DNA of 64,000 nucleotides, from NCBI RefSeq assembly GCF_001945445.1, contig NZ_MSXW01000009.1, forward strand, positions 62,001 to 126,000, read 5' to 3'. The position numbers were made by a program, and so were the translations under genes. Within the stretch, counting starts at the first letter, position 1. Every line of letters starts with the position of its first letter. The notes beneath the pieces were generated by a model that saw nothing but the letters and a program-made list of their open reading frames with translations, did no database searches and had not been told where the DNA came from. This DNA comes from Pseudomonas sp. PA27(2017). GTDB taxonomy: Bacteria; Pseudomonadota; Gammaproteobacteria; Pseudomonadales; Pseudomonadaceae. Shown here piece by piece: positions 17,475-28,265 of the stretch.

Positions 17475-18536
17475 ATGAACCCGACTTCAGCGCCGCGCGG
17501 GCGCGGCACCGCCAGCAAGCCGCACAATCGTTTCGCGCCCACCACCAGTGAGACCGAGGACGACGGCTGGTATCAGGAACAGACGCCGCTGACCGTCGTC
17601 ACCGAGGTGCGCCACGAGCGGGCGAAAACGGTGATCAGCCGCAACAGCTCGCCAGACGTGGGCTTCGACCGCTCGGTGAATCCCTATCGCGGCTGCGAGC
17701 ACGGCTGCATCTACTGTTTCGCCCGGCCCAGCCATGCCTATTGGGACCTGTCGCCGGGCATCGATTTCGAGACCAAGCTGATCGCCAAGACCAACCTGGC
17801 CGACCGCCTCGAAGAGCAGTTGAGCAAGCCGGGCTACGTGCCGGCGCCCATCGCCCTGGGCATCAACACCGACGGCTACCAGCCCATAGAGCGCGAACAC
17901 CAGCTGACCCGCCAGGCTCTGGATATCCTGCTGCGCTATCGCCACCCGGTGAGCATCATCACCAAGAGCGCGCTGATTCTGCGCGACCTGGATCTGCTCG
18001 AAGAGCTGGCCAGCCGCAATCTGGTCAGCGTGGCGTTCAGCGTCACCACCCTGGACGACGAGCTCAAGCGCATCATGGAGCCGCGCACCGCAGCACCCAA
18101 GGCACGTTTGCGGGCGATGAAGACCCTGCACGAGCACGGTGTGCCGGTCGGCCTGATGGCCGCGCCGATGATCCCGATGATCAACGACATGGAGCTCGAG
18201 CGCCTGCTCGAAGCGGGCCGCGAAGCGGGTGCCAGTTCTGCCGGGTACGTGCTGCTGCGCCTGCCGCTGGAGATCGCCGATCTGTTCGAGGAGTGGCTGA
18301 AGACCCATTTCCCCGACCGCGCCGAACACGTGATGAGCCTGATCCGCCAGTCTCGCGGCGGGCAGAACTACGACAGCCGTTTCGGCGCGCGAATGAAGGG
18401 TGAGGGGCACTTCGCCGAATTGTTGGCGCAGCGCTTTCGCCTGGCGCGCCGCCGCTACGGTTACGACGGCAGCAAGCGCGCCGTGCTGGACTGCTCGCAG
18501 TTCGCGCCGCCGGGGCAGCAGATGGGGTTGTTCTGA
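17475..18536 (+). CDS. SOS-associated radical SAM protein (PA0069 family, SplB-like)
   Basis: The 353-residue protein has the radical SAM cluster motif Cys-x3-Cys-x2-Cys in CEHGCIYCFARPSH near residue 75. NPYRGCEHGCIYC and INTDGYQP are typical of the PA0069/Rv2578c family, distantly related to spore photoproduct lyase. The reaction is not established. The LexA box directly upstream agrees with my recollection that PA0069 belongs to the P. aeruginosa LexA regulon, which points to a DNA-damage role. ATG 17475 is chosen as the first Met downstream of the box; the frame opens earlier at 17358, but that start would lie upstream of the LexA-controlled promoter. Confidence 0.85.
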   Translation: MNPTSAPRGRGTASKPHNRFAPTTSETEDDGWYQEQTPLTVVTEVRHERAKTVISRNSSPDVGFDRSVNPYRGCEHGCIYCFARPSHAYWDLSPGIDFETKLIAKTNLADRLEEQLSKPGYVPAPIALGINTDGYQPIEREHQLTRQALDILLRYRHPVSIITKSALILRDLDLLEELASRNLVSVAFSVTTLDDELKRIMEPRTAAPKARLRAMKTLHEHGVPVGLMAAPMIPMINDMELERLLEAGREAGASSAGYVLLRLPLEIADLFEEWLKTHFPDRAEHVMSLIRQSRGGQNYDSRFGARMKGEGHFAELLAQRFRLARRRYGYDGSKRAVLDCSQFAPPGQQMGLF

Positions 18537-18842
18537 GGGCTGCTTGAGGCGCTAGCCTGCGCTCGACCCTGCCACGCACTGGCGATGTTCGCAGCTCTGG
18601 AGCCTGGCGTTGAGCGTAGCGATACCCAGGTCGGATACTGGTCGTGTCATGGATCGTTAGCGCGGTGCACGACACGGCGAAAATATGGTCGACATTGACG
18701 GGCGGGTGGAGATTTTTCACGCCGACGTGTCTTGAGTGGTTCTGCCACAGTCAAATCCTTCGATCTCGTCGGCAGTCCTGCCGGCTGGAAAGCTGTGCGC
18801 TGTCGCACGCTTCGTCTCCCATCCGTAAGCGAGGTAACGCTA
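18537..18842. other. Intergenic region with one copy of the 30-bp dispersed repeat
   Basis: This gap of 306 bp holds a 30-bp repeat at 18601-18630 (AGCCTGGCGTTGAGC...GATACCCAGG), also found at 46058, 59123 and, inverted, 59188. A short CGTGTC/GACACG inverted repeat lies near 18645-18675. No ORF or clear promoter is evident; the promoter of the carbonic anhydrase presumably lies in the second half. Confidence 0.6.
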
Positions 18843-19565
18843 ATGCCTGGTAATCGTCGTCCTGCCGAGAGCACCCCCAAGAACGCCGCTTCGGCCGCCG
18901 AGGCGCTTGATCATCTGGTCGAAGGCTTTCTGCGCTTTCGTCAGGATGTGTTCCCGCAGCAGCAGGCGCTGTTCAAGAAGCTGGCCCATGCCCAGTCGCC
19001 ACGTGCCATGTTCATCACCTGCGCCGACTCGCGCATCGTGCCCGAGCTGATCACCCAGAGCGAGCCGGGCGACCTGTTCGTGACCCGCAACGTCGGCAAC
19101 GTGGTGCCGCCGTACGGCCAGATGAACGGCGGCGTGTCCACCGCTATCGAGTACGCGGTCGCCGCCCTGGGCGTGCAGCACATCATCGTCTGCGGCCACT
19201 CCGACTGCGGCGCGATGAAGGCCGTGCTCGACCCGGAAACCCTGGAGCGCATGCCGACGGTCAAGGCCTGGCTGCGCCATGCCGAAGTGGCCAAGACGGT
19301 GGTCGCCGACAACTGCGGCTGCGCCGATCACACCACGCTGGGCGTGCTCACCGAGGAAAACGTGGTGGCCCAGCTCGACCACCTGCGCACCCATCCCTCT
19401 GTGGCCTCGCGCCTGGCAGCCGGCCAGCTGTTCATCCATGGTTGGGTGTACGACATCGAAAGCAGCGAGATCAAGGCCTACGATGCCGAAACCGGCGAGT
19501 TCCGCCAGATCGGCGACGGCCCACTGCCGATGGCGACGCCGCGCCCGCGTTATCCACAGGGTTGA
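18843..19565 (+). CDS. Beta-carbonic anhydrase
   Basis: The 240-residue enzyme interconverts CO2 and bicarbonate in the cytoplasm. Zinc ligands and the Asp/Arg dyad are visible in ITCADSRIVPE (Cys and Asp-Ser-Arg, near 58) and CGHSDCGAMKAVL (His-x2-Cys, near 117). ATG 18843 follows GAGG and is preferred to longer frames. It stands alone, with a REP-like pair after its stop. A close paralogue at 31427 is linked to a SulP transporter; the two share nearly identical active-site blocks and differ mostly in the N-terminal 25 residues and C-terminal tail. Confidence 0.92.
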   Translation: MPGNRRPAESTPKNAASAAEALDHLVEGFLRFRQDVFPQQQALFKKLAHAQSPRAMFITCADSRIVPELITQSEPGDLFVTRNVGNVVPPYGQMNGGVSTAIEYAVAALGVQHIIVCGHSDCGAMKAVLDPETLERMPTVKAWLRHAEVAKTVVADNCGCADHTTLGVLTEENVVAQLDHLRTHPSVASRLAAGQLFIHGWVYDIESSEIKAYDAETGEFRQIGDGPLPMATPRPRYPQG

Positions 19566-19593
19566 TCGACACTACGGCGTCCCACCCTACGAA

Positions 19594-19638
19594 TTGTGGG
19601 AGCGGGCATGGACTAGGCGTTCCCGCCCGCTCCCACAA
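19594..19638. repeat. REP-like inverted pair
   Basis: TTGTGGGAGCGGGC at 19594-19607 pairs perfectly with GCCCGCTCCCACAA at 19625-19638 around a 17-bp loop. It is the same family as 11900-11987. It lies 28 bp after the carbonic anhydrase stop and may double as its terminator. Confidence 0.7.
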
Positions 19639-19833
19639 AAGCAGGTGATCCGCCGCTTGGACCTTTAACGGGCTTGCATGCGTCATCGCCTCAAGCTGTG
19701 ACCCATTTCCCGTTCTGAGTCGAACCAGCGAACCTGCTGGACTGTGCTAGGGTCTTTAGTCGGTCGGTTGGCCCGCGCATGAGGCGCGTCCAACCGGCAA
19801 TCACCGACAAGAACAAGACGATGCCGGCCCGCC

Positions 19834-20739
19834 ATGTCCCGATCGCAGAGAACGCTCGACCCCTCTTATGAGCTGATGGATGACCACGAAGGTCATTCGC
19901 TGATCTATCGCCAGCACGGCTTTCCCAGCCCGCTGGTGCGCTGGCATTTCCACAAGGAATACGAGCTGCACCTGATCGTCGCCAGCGCCGGCAAGGTGTT
20001 CATCGGCGACTACATCGGCAATTTCTCTCCCGACACCCTGTTTCTCACCGGCCCCAACCTGCCGCACAACTGGATCAGCCAGATGGCGCCGGGCGAAGCG
20101 GTGGCCGAGCGCGACATGCTGGTCAACTTCACCGACGAGGTGCTGGAAAGCGGCACCGCGGTGTTCGCCGAGCTCAAGGACCTGCAGCCGCTGTTGGCCC
20201 GCGCCCAGTACGGCATCGAGTTCCGTTGCCCGCACACCATCGGCGAGGCACGCCAGTTGCTGCAGCGCATCGCCAATTCCCAGGGCATGACGCGCCTGGG
20301 GCACTTCTTCATCCTCATGGAATTGCTGGCCGGCTGCGAGGCGTACCAACTGCTCTCGGACCGCACCGCTGCGCAGCTGGCCGACGAGCACCACGTCGAC
20401 CGCATCAACCGCGCCGTCGACTACATCTTCCAGCGCTATGCCCAGGAACTGAGCCAGGAGGAAGTGGCCGAGTACCTCGGGATGACGCCCACCTACTTTT
20501 CGCGCTTCTTCAAGCAGGCCACCGGGCGCGGCTTCGTCGAGTTCGTCAATCGCATGCGGGTGAGCAAATCCTGCGAGCTGCTGACCCAGAGCGACAAGCC
20601 GGTGACCGAGGTGTGTTTCGAGTCCGGCTTCAACAACATTTCCAACTTCAACCGGCGCTTCCAGCAGCTCAAGGGCATGACGCCCAGCGGCTACCGACGG
20701 CTGGTTACCCAGCGAATCACGGCGCAAAACCTGTACTGA
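19834..20739 (+). CDS. mtlR: AraC-family activator of the mannitol operon
   Basis: The 301-residue regulator has an N-terminal cupin sensor (WHFHKEYELHLIV, near 36; GPNLPHNW, near 74) and a C-terminal paired HTH (LSQEEVAEYLGMTPTYFSRFF and VTEVCFESGFNNISNFNRRF). Length, sequence style and position 225 bp before mtlE match MtlR of P. fluorescens, which activates mtlEFGKDYZ in response to mannitol, sorbitol or arabitol. It is transcribed in the same direction as the operon. Operator sites in 20740-20964 could not be identified by eye. Confidence 0.88.
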   Translation: MSRSQRTLDPSYELMDDHEGHSLIYRQHGFPSPLVRWHFHKEYELHLIVASAGKVFIGDYIGNFSPDTLFLTGPNLPHNWISQMAPGEAVAERDMLVNFTDEVLESGTAVFAELKDLQPLLARAQYGIEFRCPHTIGEARQLLQRIANSQGMTRLGHFFILMELLAGCEAYQLLSDRTAAQLADEHHVDRINRAVDYIFQRYAQELSQEEVAEYLGMTPTYFSRFFKQATGRGFVEFVNRMRVSKSCELLTQSDKPVTEVCFESGFNNISNFNRRFQQLKGMTPSGYRRLVTQRITAQNLY

Positions 20740-20964
20740 TTCCGTCGCCCCAATCTGTCGGAAAATAGCCGAAAGCGTCGTGCTTGACGTGTTGGATGGC
20801 TATTTCCTGGCTGCCTTGGTTTTGCCGTTCAGTGCAAAAAAGTATCGGTTGCAGTGCAGTCGAGGCGTTGTTCGGGTTCGGCGCTAGGGGTGTAATCCGG
20901 GTCGGCCCACAAAAACAATAACGTCTCCCGAGGCTCACCGGGCCAGGGAGAGGAGTTCAAGACC

Positions 20965-22275
20965 ATGAACCATACGCTCAAAGTATTCGTAGCCGCTTCA
21001 TGCCTTTCCCTGACCGTCGGCGCCCAGGCTGCCGAGACCGTGACCATCGCCACGGTCAACAACAGCGACATGATTCGCATGCAGCGCCTGGCCAAGACCT
21101 TCGAAGAACAGCACCCGGACATCAAGCTCAAGTGGGTGGTGCTCGAAGAGAACGTGCTGCGCCAGCGCCTGACCACCGACATCGCCACCCAGGGTGGCCA
21201 GTTCGACGTGCTGACCATCGGCATGTACGAAGCGGCGCTGTGGGGCGAGAAGGGCTGGCTGGAGCCGATGAAGGACCTGCCTGCCGATTACGCCCTCGAC
21301 GATGTATTCCCCTCCGTGCGCGAAGGCCTGTCGGCCAACGGCCAGCTCTACGCACTGCCGTTCTATGCCGAAGCCTCGATCACCTATTACCGCACCGACC
21401 TGTTCGAGCAGGCCGGGTTGAAGATGCCCGAGCAGCCGACCTGGGAGCAGATGGCGGAGTTCGCCGGCAAGCTTCACCAGCCGGACAAGGGCCAGTACGG
21501 CATCTGCCTGCGCGGCAAGGCCGGCTGGGGCGAGAACATGGCGCTGATCACCACCGTGGCCAACGCCTACGGCGCGCGTTGGTTCGATGAACAGTGGAAG
21601 CCGGAATTCACCGGTAGCGAGTGGAAGAACGCGCTGAACTTCTACGTCGACACCATGAAGAAATACGGCCCGCCGGGCGCCTCGAGCAACGGCTTCAACG
21701 AGAATCTGGCGCTGTTCAACAGCGGCAAGTGCGCCATGTGGGTCGATGCCAGCGTGGCCGGCTCGTTCGTTACCGACGAGTCGCAGAGCAAGGTCGCCGA
21801 CTCGGTGGGCTTCACCTTCGCGCCGACCCAGGTCACCGACAAGGGCGCCTCCTGGCTGTACTCCTGGGCGCTGGCGATCCCCACCAGCTCCAAGTCCAAG
21901 GATGCCGCCAAGACCTTCAGCGCCTGGGCCACGTCCAAGGCCTACGCCGAGCTGGTCGCCGAGAAGGATGGCGTCGCCAACGTGCCGCCAGGCACCCGCG
22001 CCTCGACCTACAGCGATGCCTACATGAAGGCTGCGCCGTTCGCCAAGGTGACCCTCGATTCGCTGAAGAAGGCCAACCCGGCCGACCCGAGCGCCAAGCC
22101 GGTGCCGTACGTGGGCATCCAGCTGGTGACCATTCCCGAGTTCCAGGCCATCGGCACCGCCGTCGGCAAGCTGTTCGCCGCCGCCCTGACCGGGCAGATG
22201 CAGCCCGAGCAGGCGCTGCAGGCCGCGCAGCAGAGCACCGAACGGGGAATTAAGCGCGCCGGGTATCCGAAGTAA
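20965..22275 (+). CDS. mtlE: Polyol ABC transporter, periplasmic binding protein
   Basis: This is the 436-residue first gene of the mannitol operon. A signal peptide (MNHTLKVFVAASCLSLTVGAQA) leads into a type-1 sugar-binding protein with VTIATVNNSDMIRMQ at the mature N-terminus and the family's hinge features (ITYYRTDLFEQAGL near 147). It delivers mannitol, sorbitol and related polyols to the MtlFG permease. GAGAGGAG lies just before the ATG. A strong hairpin follows at 22287-22312, which would favour higher levels of this message than of the membrane genes. Confidence 0.9.
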   Translation: MNHTLKVFVAASCLSLTVGAQAAETVTIATVNNSDMIRMQRLAKTFEEQHPDIKLKWVVLEENVLRQRLTTDIATQGGQFDVLTIGMYEAALWGEKGWLEPMKDLPADYALDDVFPSVREGLSANGQLYALPFYAEASITYYRTDLFEQAGLKMPEQPTWEQMAEFAGKLHQPDKGQYGICLRGKAGWGENMALITTVANAYGARWFDEQWKPEFTGSEWKNALNFYVDTMKKYGPPGASSNGFNENLALFNSGKCAMWVDASVAGSFVTDESQSKVADSVGFTFAPTQVTDKGASWLYSWALAIPTSSKSKDAAKTFSAWATSKAYAELVAEKDGVANVPPGTRASTYSDAYMKAAPFAKVTLDSLKKANPADPSAKPVPYVGIQLVTIPEFQAIGTAVGKLFAAALTGQMQPEQALQAAQQSTERGIKRAGYPK

Positions 22276-22286
22276 GCACGCCCGGT

Positions 22287-22312
22287 GGTGGGCCGCCGTG
22301 CAGCGGCCCACC
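22287..22312 (+). other. Intercistronic hairpin between mtlE and mtlF
   Basis: GGTGGGCCGC (22287-22296) and GCGGCCCACC (22303-22312) form a perfect 10-bp stem with a 6-base loop. There is no T-tract, so it is more likely to protect mRNA 3' ends or slow transcription than to be a full terminator. Such hairpins after binding-protein genes commonly raise their yield relative to permease genes. Confidence 0.65.
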
Positions 22313-22383
22313 GCGGGTGATCAGACAACGCCTGGGTCACTCGGCCCGATCCGTCATACCCAACCGCTCATTGCGGAGCCCCC

Positions 22384-23316
22384 ATGGATAACACAACCCT
22401 CGACTCCCGCTCGCCAGCGGCAGGCGAAGCCGTCGCTACGCGGCGCAAGCGCCTGGCGCCCGGCTGGTTCCTGGTCAGCCCTTCGGTGGTTCTGCTGCTG
22501 ATCTGGATGATCGTGCCCCTGGGCATGACCATCTACTTCTCGCTGATCCGCTACAACCTGCTGTACCCCGGCGAGAACGATTTCGTCGGCCTGGAAAACT
22601 TCGAATACTTCGTCACCGATGCCGCCTTCCTGTCCGGCGCCGGCAACACCCTGCTGCTGGTCGGCAGCGTGCTGTTGATCAGCGTGGTGTTCGGCGTGTT
22701 GATCTCCGCGCTGTTGGAAGCCAGCGAGTTCTTTGGTCGCGGCATCGTGCGGGTGCTGCTGATCTCGCCGTTCTTCATCATGCCGACGGTCAGCGCGCTG
22801 CTGTGGAAGAACCTGATCTTCCATCCGGTATCGGGGATTCTCGCCGCCGTATGGCAGTTCTTCGGCGCCCAGCCGGTGGACTGGCTGGCGCACCACCCGC
22901 TGTTCTCGATCATTCTCATCGTGTCGTGGCAGTGGTTGCCGTTCGCCATCCTCATCCTGATGACCGCCATGCAGTCGCTGGATCAGGAGCAGAAGGAGGC
23001 CGCGCGCCTCGACGGTGCCGGCCCGCTGGCCATCTTCTGGCACCTGACCCTGCCGCACCTGGCACGGCCGATCGCCGTGGTGGTGATGATCGAAACCATC
23101 TTCCTGCTCTCGGTGTTCGCCGAGATCTACACCACCACCAGCGGCGGCCCGGGTTACGAGTCGACCAACCTGGCCTACCTGATCTACACCCAGGCGCTGC
23201 TGCAGTTCGACGTGGGCATGGCCTCCGCCGGCGGGCTGATCGCCGTGGTCATCGCCAACATCGCCGCCATCGTGCTGATCCGCATGATCGGCAAGAACCT
23301 GACCGACCGGCAGTAG
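22384..23316 (+). CDS. mtlF: Polyol ABC transporter, permease subunit 1
   Basis: The 310-residue inner-membrane protein has about six TM helices. The EAA loop that contacts the ATPase is visible as QKEAARLDGAGPLAIFWHLTLP (its EAA core near 205). It forms the translocation pathway with MtlG. It is 108 bp after mtlE, with the hairpin between, and 9 bp before mtlG. Confidence 0.9.
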   Translation: MDNTTLDSRSPAAGEAVATRRKRLAPGWFLVSPSVVLLLIWMIVPLGMTIYFSLIRYNLLYPGENDFVGLENFEYFVTDAAFLSGAGNTLLLVGSVLLISVVFGVLISALLEASEFFGRGIVRVLLISPFFIMPTVSALLWKNLIFHPVSGILAAVWQFFGAQPVDWLAHHPLFSIILIVSWQWLPFAILILMTAMQSLDQEQKEAARLDGAGPLAIFWHLTLPHLARPIAVVVMIETIFLLSVFAEIYTTTSGGPGYESTNLAYLIYTQALLQFDVGMASAGGLIAVVIANIAAIVLIRMIGKNLTDRQ

Positions 23317-23325
23317 GAGCAGAGC

Positions 23326-24159
23326 ATGCTGACTCTCAAGCAATCCCGTCGCCTGCAAAGCGTGCTGGTCGGCACGCTGGCCTGGGCCGTGGCCGCGCTG
23401 ATCTTCTTCCCGATCTTCTGGATGGTGCTGACCAGCCTGAAGACCGAGCTGGACGCGTTCGCCACGCCGCCGCAGTTCATCTTCACCCCGACCCTGGAGA
23501 ACTACCTGCACATCAACGAGCGCAGCGACTACTTCGCCTATGCCTGGAACTCGGTGCTGATCTCCTTCGCCGCGACCCTGCTATGCATGCTCATCGCGGT
23601 GCCGGCGGCCTACTCGATGGCGTTCTTCGAGACCAAACGCACCAAGGGCACGCTGCTGTGGATGCTGTCGACCAAGATGCTGCCGCCGGTGGGCGTGCTG
23701 GTGCCGATCTACCTGCTGGCCAAGCAGTTCGGCCTGCTCGATTCGCGTATCGCGTTGATCGTCATCTACACCCTGATAAACCTGCCGATCGTGGTGTGGA
23801 TGGTGTACACCTATTTCAAGGACATTCCCGGCGAGATCCTCGAAGCGGCACGGCTCGATGGTGCCACCACCTGGCAGGAGATCGTTCGCGTGCTGCTGCC
23901 CATCGCCCGCGGCGGCCTGGCCTCGACCATGCTGCTGTCGCTGATCCTGTGCTGGAACGAGGCGTTCTGGTCGCTCAACCTGACCAGCTCCGCCGCCGCG
24001 CCGCTGACCGCGTTGGTGGCCTCCTACTCCAGCCCCGAAGGCCTGTTCTGGGCCAAGCTTTCCGCCGTTTCGACCCTCGCCTGCGCGCCCATCCTGATCT
24101 TCGGCTGGATCAGCCAGAAGCAGCTGGTGCGTGGTCTGTCGTTCGGCGCCGTCAAATAA
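23326..24159 (+). CDS. mtlG: Polyol ABC transporter, permease subunit 2
   Basis: The 277-residue inner-membrane protein is of the MalG type. It has about six TM helices and the EAA loop EILEAARLDGATTWQEIVRV near 173. It pairs with MtlF. It starts at ATG 23326 after an AGGAG, and its stop is 12 bp before mtlK. Confidence 0.9.
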   Translation: MLTLKQSRRLQSVLVGTLAWAVAALIFFPIFWMVLTSLKTELDAFATPPQFIFTPTLENYLHINERSDYFAYAWNSVLISFAATLLCMLIAVPAAYSMAFFETKRTKGTLLWMLSTKMLPPVGVLVPIYLLAKQFGLLDSRIALIVIYTLINLPIVVWMVYTYFKDIPGEILEAARLDGATTWQEIVRVLLPIARGGLASTMLLSLILCWNEAFWSLNLTSSAAAPLTALVASYSSPEGLFWAKLSAVSTLACAPILIFGWISQKQLVRGLSFGAVK

Positions 24160-24171
24160 GAGGTTTACGTC

Positions 24172-25278
<1,107 letters not shown>

Positions 25279-25295
25279 CGCGCAGGAATCGCCCC

Positions 25296-26771
25296 ATGAA
25301 ACTCAATCGCAAGAACCTCTGCGCACTGGCCCCCGAAATCGACGTGCCAGCCTACGACCCGACCGACGTGCGCCAGGGCATCGCCCATATCGGCGTCGGC
25401 GGCTTCCACCGCGCCCACCAGGCCATCTACACCGAAGCCCTGCTCAACCGCGGCGAAGCCCGCGAGTGGGGCATCTGCGGCGTCGGCCTGCGCCGCGAAG
25501 ACCGCATCATGCAGCAGGCGCTGGCCGAGCAGGATCACCTCTACACCATGTTCGTGCTCGGCGATGAGCCGGGCCTGGAAGTGCGCGTGGTCGGTGCCAT
25601 CAACGGCATGTTGCTGGCCGAGGATTCGCCCGCCGCGCTGATCGACAAGCTGGCCGACCCGGCGATTCGCATCGTCTCGCTGACCATCACCGAAGGCGGC
25701 TACTGCATCGACGACAGCAGCGGCGAATTCATGGCCCACCTGCCGGACATCCAGCACGACCTGGCGCACCCGGAGGCGCCGCGCAGCGTGTTCGGTTTCC
25801 TCTGCGCGGCACTGGCCAAACGCCGCGCCGCCGGCACCCCGGCGTTCACCCTGATGTCCTGCGATAACCTGCCGCACAACGGCGCGGTGACCCGCAAGGC
25901 GCTGCTGGCCTTCGCCCACCTGGCCGATCATGAACTGGCGGGCTGGATCGACAGCCATGTGAGCTTTCCCAATGCCATGGTCGACCGCATCACGCCGATG
26001 ACCAGCGATGCTCACCGTGCCCAACTGGCCGAGCGCCATGGCATCGCTGACGCCTGGCCGGTGGTCTGCGAGCCGTTCCTGCAATGGGTGCTGGAAGACA
26101 AGTTCGTCAATGGCCGGCCGGCCTGGGACAAGGTCGGCGTGCAGTTCACCGACGACGTCACGCCCTACGAGGAAATGAAGATCAAGCTGCTCAACGGCAG
26201 CCACCTGGCGCTGACCTACCTGGGCTTTCTCAAGGGCTACCGCTACGTTCACGAAACCATGAACGACCCGTTGTTCCGCCGTTACGTGCGCACCTTCATG
26301 GACCTGGACGTGACCCCGCAGCTGGCGCCAGTACCGGGCATCGACCTGCACGACTACAAGGACACCCTGATCGAGCGCTTTTCCAACCAGGCCATCGCCG
26401 ACCAGCTCGAGCGCGTCTGCTCGGACGGCTCGTCGAAGTTTCCCAAGTTCATCGTGCCGACTATCAACCGCCTGATCGAAGATGGCCGGCCGCTGGAGCG
26501 CGCGGCCCTGGTGGTCGCGGCCTGGGCGCTGTATCTCAAGGGCGTCGACGAGACCGGTACCACCTACCGCATCCCCGACCCGCGCGCCGAGTTCTGCCAG
26601 GCGCTGGTGGCCGACGACGACAGGGTGCGCGAGCGTGTGCTGGGCGTCGAGGTGATCTTCGGCACCGCCATCCCACAATCGGCGGCCTTCGTCACCGCCT
26701 TCGAACTGTGCTACGACAGCCTGCGCAAGCTGGGCGTGACGCGCACCCTGCAGACCTTGCTGGGTGACTGA
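25296..26771 (+). CDS. mtlD: Mannitol 2-dehydrogenase
   Basis: The 491-residue NAD-dependent enzyme converts mannitol to fructose (also arabitol to xylulose and sorbitol to fructose). It belongs to the polyol-specific long-chain dehydrogenases. GVGGFHRAHQAIY near 32 is the nucleotide-binding start, and MKIKLLNGSHLAL near 295 carries the catalytic Lys-x4-Asn-x2-His set known from the P. fluorescens enzyme. Its length is within a few residues of that enzyme. It is 3 bp from mtlY. Confidence 0.94.
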   Translation: MKLNRKNLCALAPEIDVPAYDPTDVRQGIAHIGVGGFHRAHQAIYTEALLNRGEAREWGICGVGLRREDRIMQQALAEQDHLYTMFVLGDEPGLEVRVVGAINGMLLAEDSPAALIDKLADPAIRIVSLTITEGGYCIDDSSGEFMAHLPDIQHDLAHPEAPRSVFGFLCAALAKRRAAGTPAFTLMSCDNLPHNGAVTRKALLAFAHLADHELAGWIDSHVSFPNAMVDRITPMTSDAHRAQLAERHGIADAWPVVCEPFLQWVLEDKFVNGRPAWDKVGVQFTDDVTPYEEMKIKLLNGSHLALTYLGFLKGYRYVHETMNDPLFRRYVRTFMDLDVTPQLAPVPGIDLHDYKDTLIERFSNQAIADQLERVCSDGSSKFPKFIVPTINRLIEDGRPLERAALVVAAWALYLKGVDETGTTYRIPDPRAEFCQALVADDDRVRERVLGVEVIFGTAIPQSAAFVTAFELCYDSLRKLGVTRTLQTLLGD

Positions 26772-26774
26772 GCC

Positions 26775-28259
26775 ATGTACCTCGGCATCGATTGCGGCAC
26801 CCAGGGCACCAAAGCGCTGATCCTTGATATCCACAGCGGCAAGGTGCTCGGCGAGGGCAGTGCGGCGCACCGGCTGATCAGCGGCGCCAATGGCCGCCGC
26901 GAGCAGGACCCGGCCGACTGGCTGCTGGCCTTCGAGCAGGCCACCGCCCAGGCCCTGCAGCAGGCCGGGGTGGCGGGCAGCGAGATTCTCGGTATCGGCG
27001 TGTCCGGCCAGCAGCACGGCCTGGTGCTGCTCGATGCCAGGGGAGAGGTGCTGCGCCCGGCCAAGCTGTGGTGCGACACCGAATCGACCGCCGAAAACGC
27101 CCACCTGCTGGATTTTCTCGGCGGTGACAGCGGCTCGCTGGAACGCCTGGGCGTGGCCATCGCACCGGGCTACACGGTGTCGAAACTGCTGTGGACCCGT
27201 GACCATCACCCCGAGGTATTCGGCCGTATCGCCCACATCCTGTTGCCCCACGACTACCTCAACTACTGGCTGACCGGGCGCGCCTGCGCCGAGTACGGCG
27301 ATGCCTCCGGCAGCGGTTATTTCAACGTGCGTACGCGCACCTGGGACACCGAGCTGTTGGAGCTGATCGACCCCGAGGGCGCCCTGGTGCGGGCGCTGCC
27401 GGAGCTGATCGAGTCCGACCGGTGCGTCGGTTCGATTCGCCCGGAAATCGCCGAACGCCTGGGCCTCAACCCCTGGGCACTGGTCGCCAGCGGCGGTGGC
27501 GACAACATGATGGGCGCCATCGGCACCGGCAACATCGCCCCTGGCGTCATCACCATGAGCCTCGGCACCTCGGGCACGGTGTACGCCTACGCCGATCAGC
27601 CGCGCGTCAGCCCACACCCGCAGGTGGCGACTTTCTGCTCGTCGTCCGGCGGCTGGCTGCCGCTGATCTGCACCATGAACCTGACCAACGCCAGCGGCGC
27701 GATCCGCGACCTGCTGGGGCTGGATGTGGAGGCCTTCGGCACCTTGGTCGGCGAGGCGCCCATCGGCGCCGGGGGCGTGCTGATGCTGCCGTTCCTCAAT
27801 GGCGAGCGGGTACCGGCGCTGCCCCTGGCCACTGCCAGCCTGCACGGCCTCACGAGCGACAACCTGACCCGCGCCAACCTCTGCCGCGCGGTGGTGGAAG
27901 GCACCACCTTCGGCCTGCGTTACGGCCTCGATCTGCTCAAGGCCAGCGGCATTCGCAGCGACAACATCCGCCTGATCGGTGGCGGCGCGAAAAGCGCGAC
28001 CTGGCGGCAGATCGTCGCCGACATCATGGGCGCGCCGGTGACCTGCCCGCAGCACACCGAGGCGGCGGCGCTGGGTGCGGCGATCCAGGCGGCCTGGTGC
28101 GTGAGCCATCAGCACGGCGATGCGGCGAGCCTGCAAAGCCTTTGCGAACGCTGCGTGAGCCTCGATGACGCTCGCAGCGCCGAGCCCGACGAGCTGCGCA
28201 GCCGCGCCTACGAAGGCGTCTACCAGCGTTACCGCGAACAGGTTCGCGCGCTGCAATAA
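26775..28259 (+). CDS. mtlY: Xylulokinase
   Basis: The 494-residue FGGY-family kinase phosphorylates D-xylulose formed from arabitol by MtlD. Visible motifs are the N-terminal phosphate loop YLGIDCGTQGTKALI, GVSGQQHGLV near 78 (substrate loop), MSLGTSGTVYAY, and the C-terminal GGGAKSATWRQIVAD of the second ATPase lobe. It sits directly after mtlD. A perfect hairpin separates it from mtlZ. Confidence 0.93.
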   Translation: MYLGIDCGTQGTKALILDIHSGKVLGEGSAAHRLISGANGRREQDPADWLLAFEQATAQALQQAGVAGSEILGIGVSGQQHGLVLLDARGEVLRPAKLWCDTESTAENAHLLDFLGGDSGSLERLGVAIAPGYTVSKLLWTRDHHPEVFGRIAHILLPHDYLNYWLTGRACAEYGDASGSGYFNVRTRTWDTELLELIDPEGALVRALPELIESDRCVGSIRPEIAERLGLNPWALVASGGGDNMMGAIGTGNIAPGVITMSLGTSGTVYAYADQPRVSPHPQVATFCSSSGGWLPLICTMNLTNASGAIRDLLGLDVEAFGTLVGEAPIGAGGVLMLPFLNGERVPALPLATASLHGLTSDNLTRANLCRAVVEGTTFGLRYGLDLLKASGIRSDNIRLIGGGAKSATWRQIVADIMGAPVTCPQHTEAAALGAAIQAAWCVSHQHGDAASLQSLCERCVSLDDARSAEPDELRSRAYEGVYQRYREQVRALQ

Positions 28260-28265
28260 TCCAAT

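Noticed and set aside
20740..20964. MtlR operators upstream of mtlE
   Set aside because: Control is expected here, but I could not identify a convincing direct or inverted repeat by eye, so no site is annotated.
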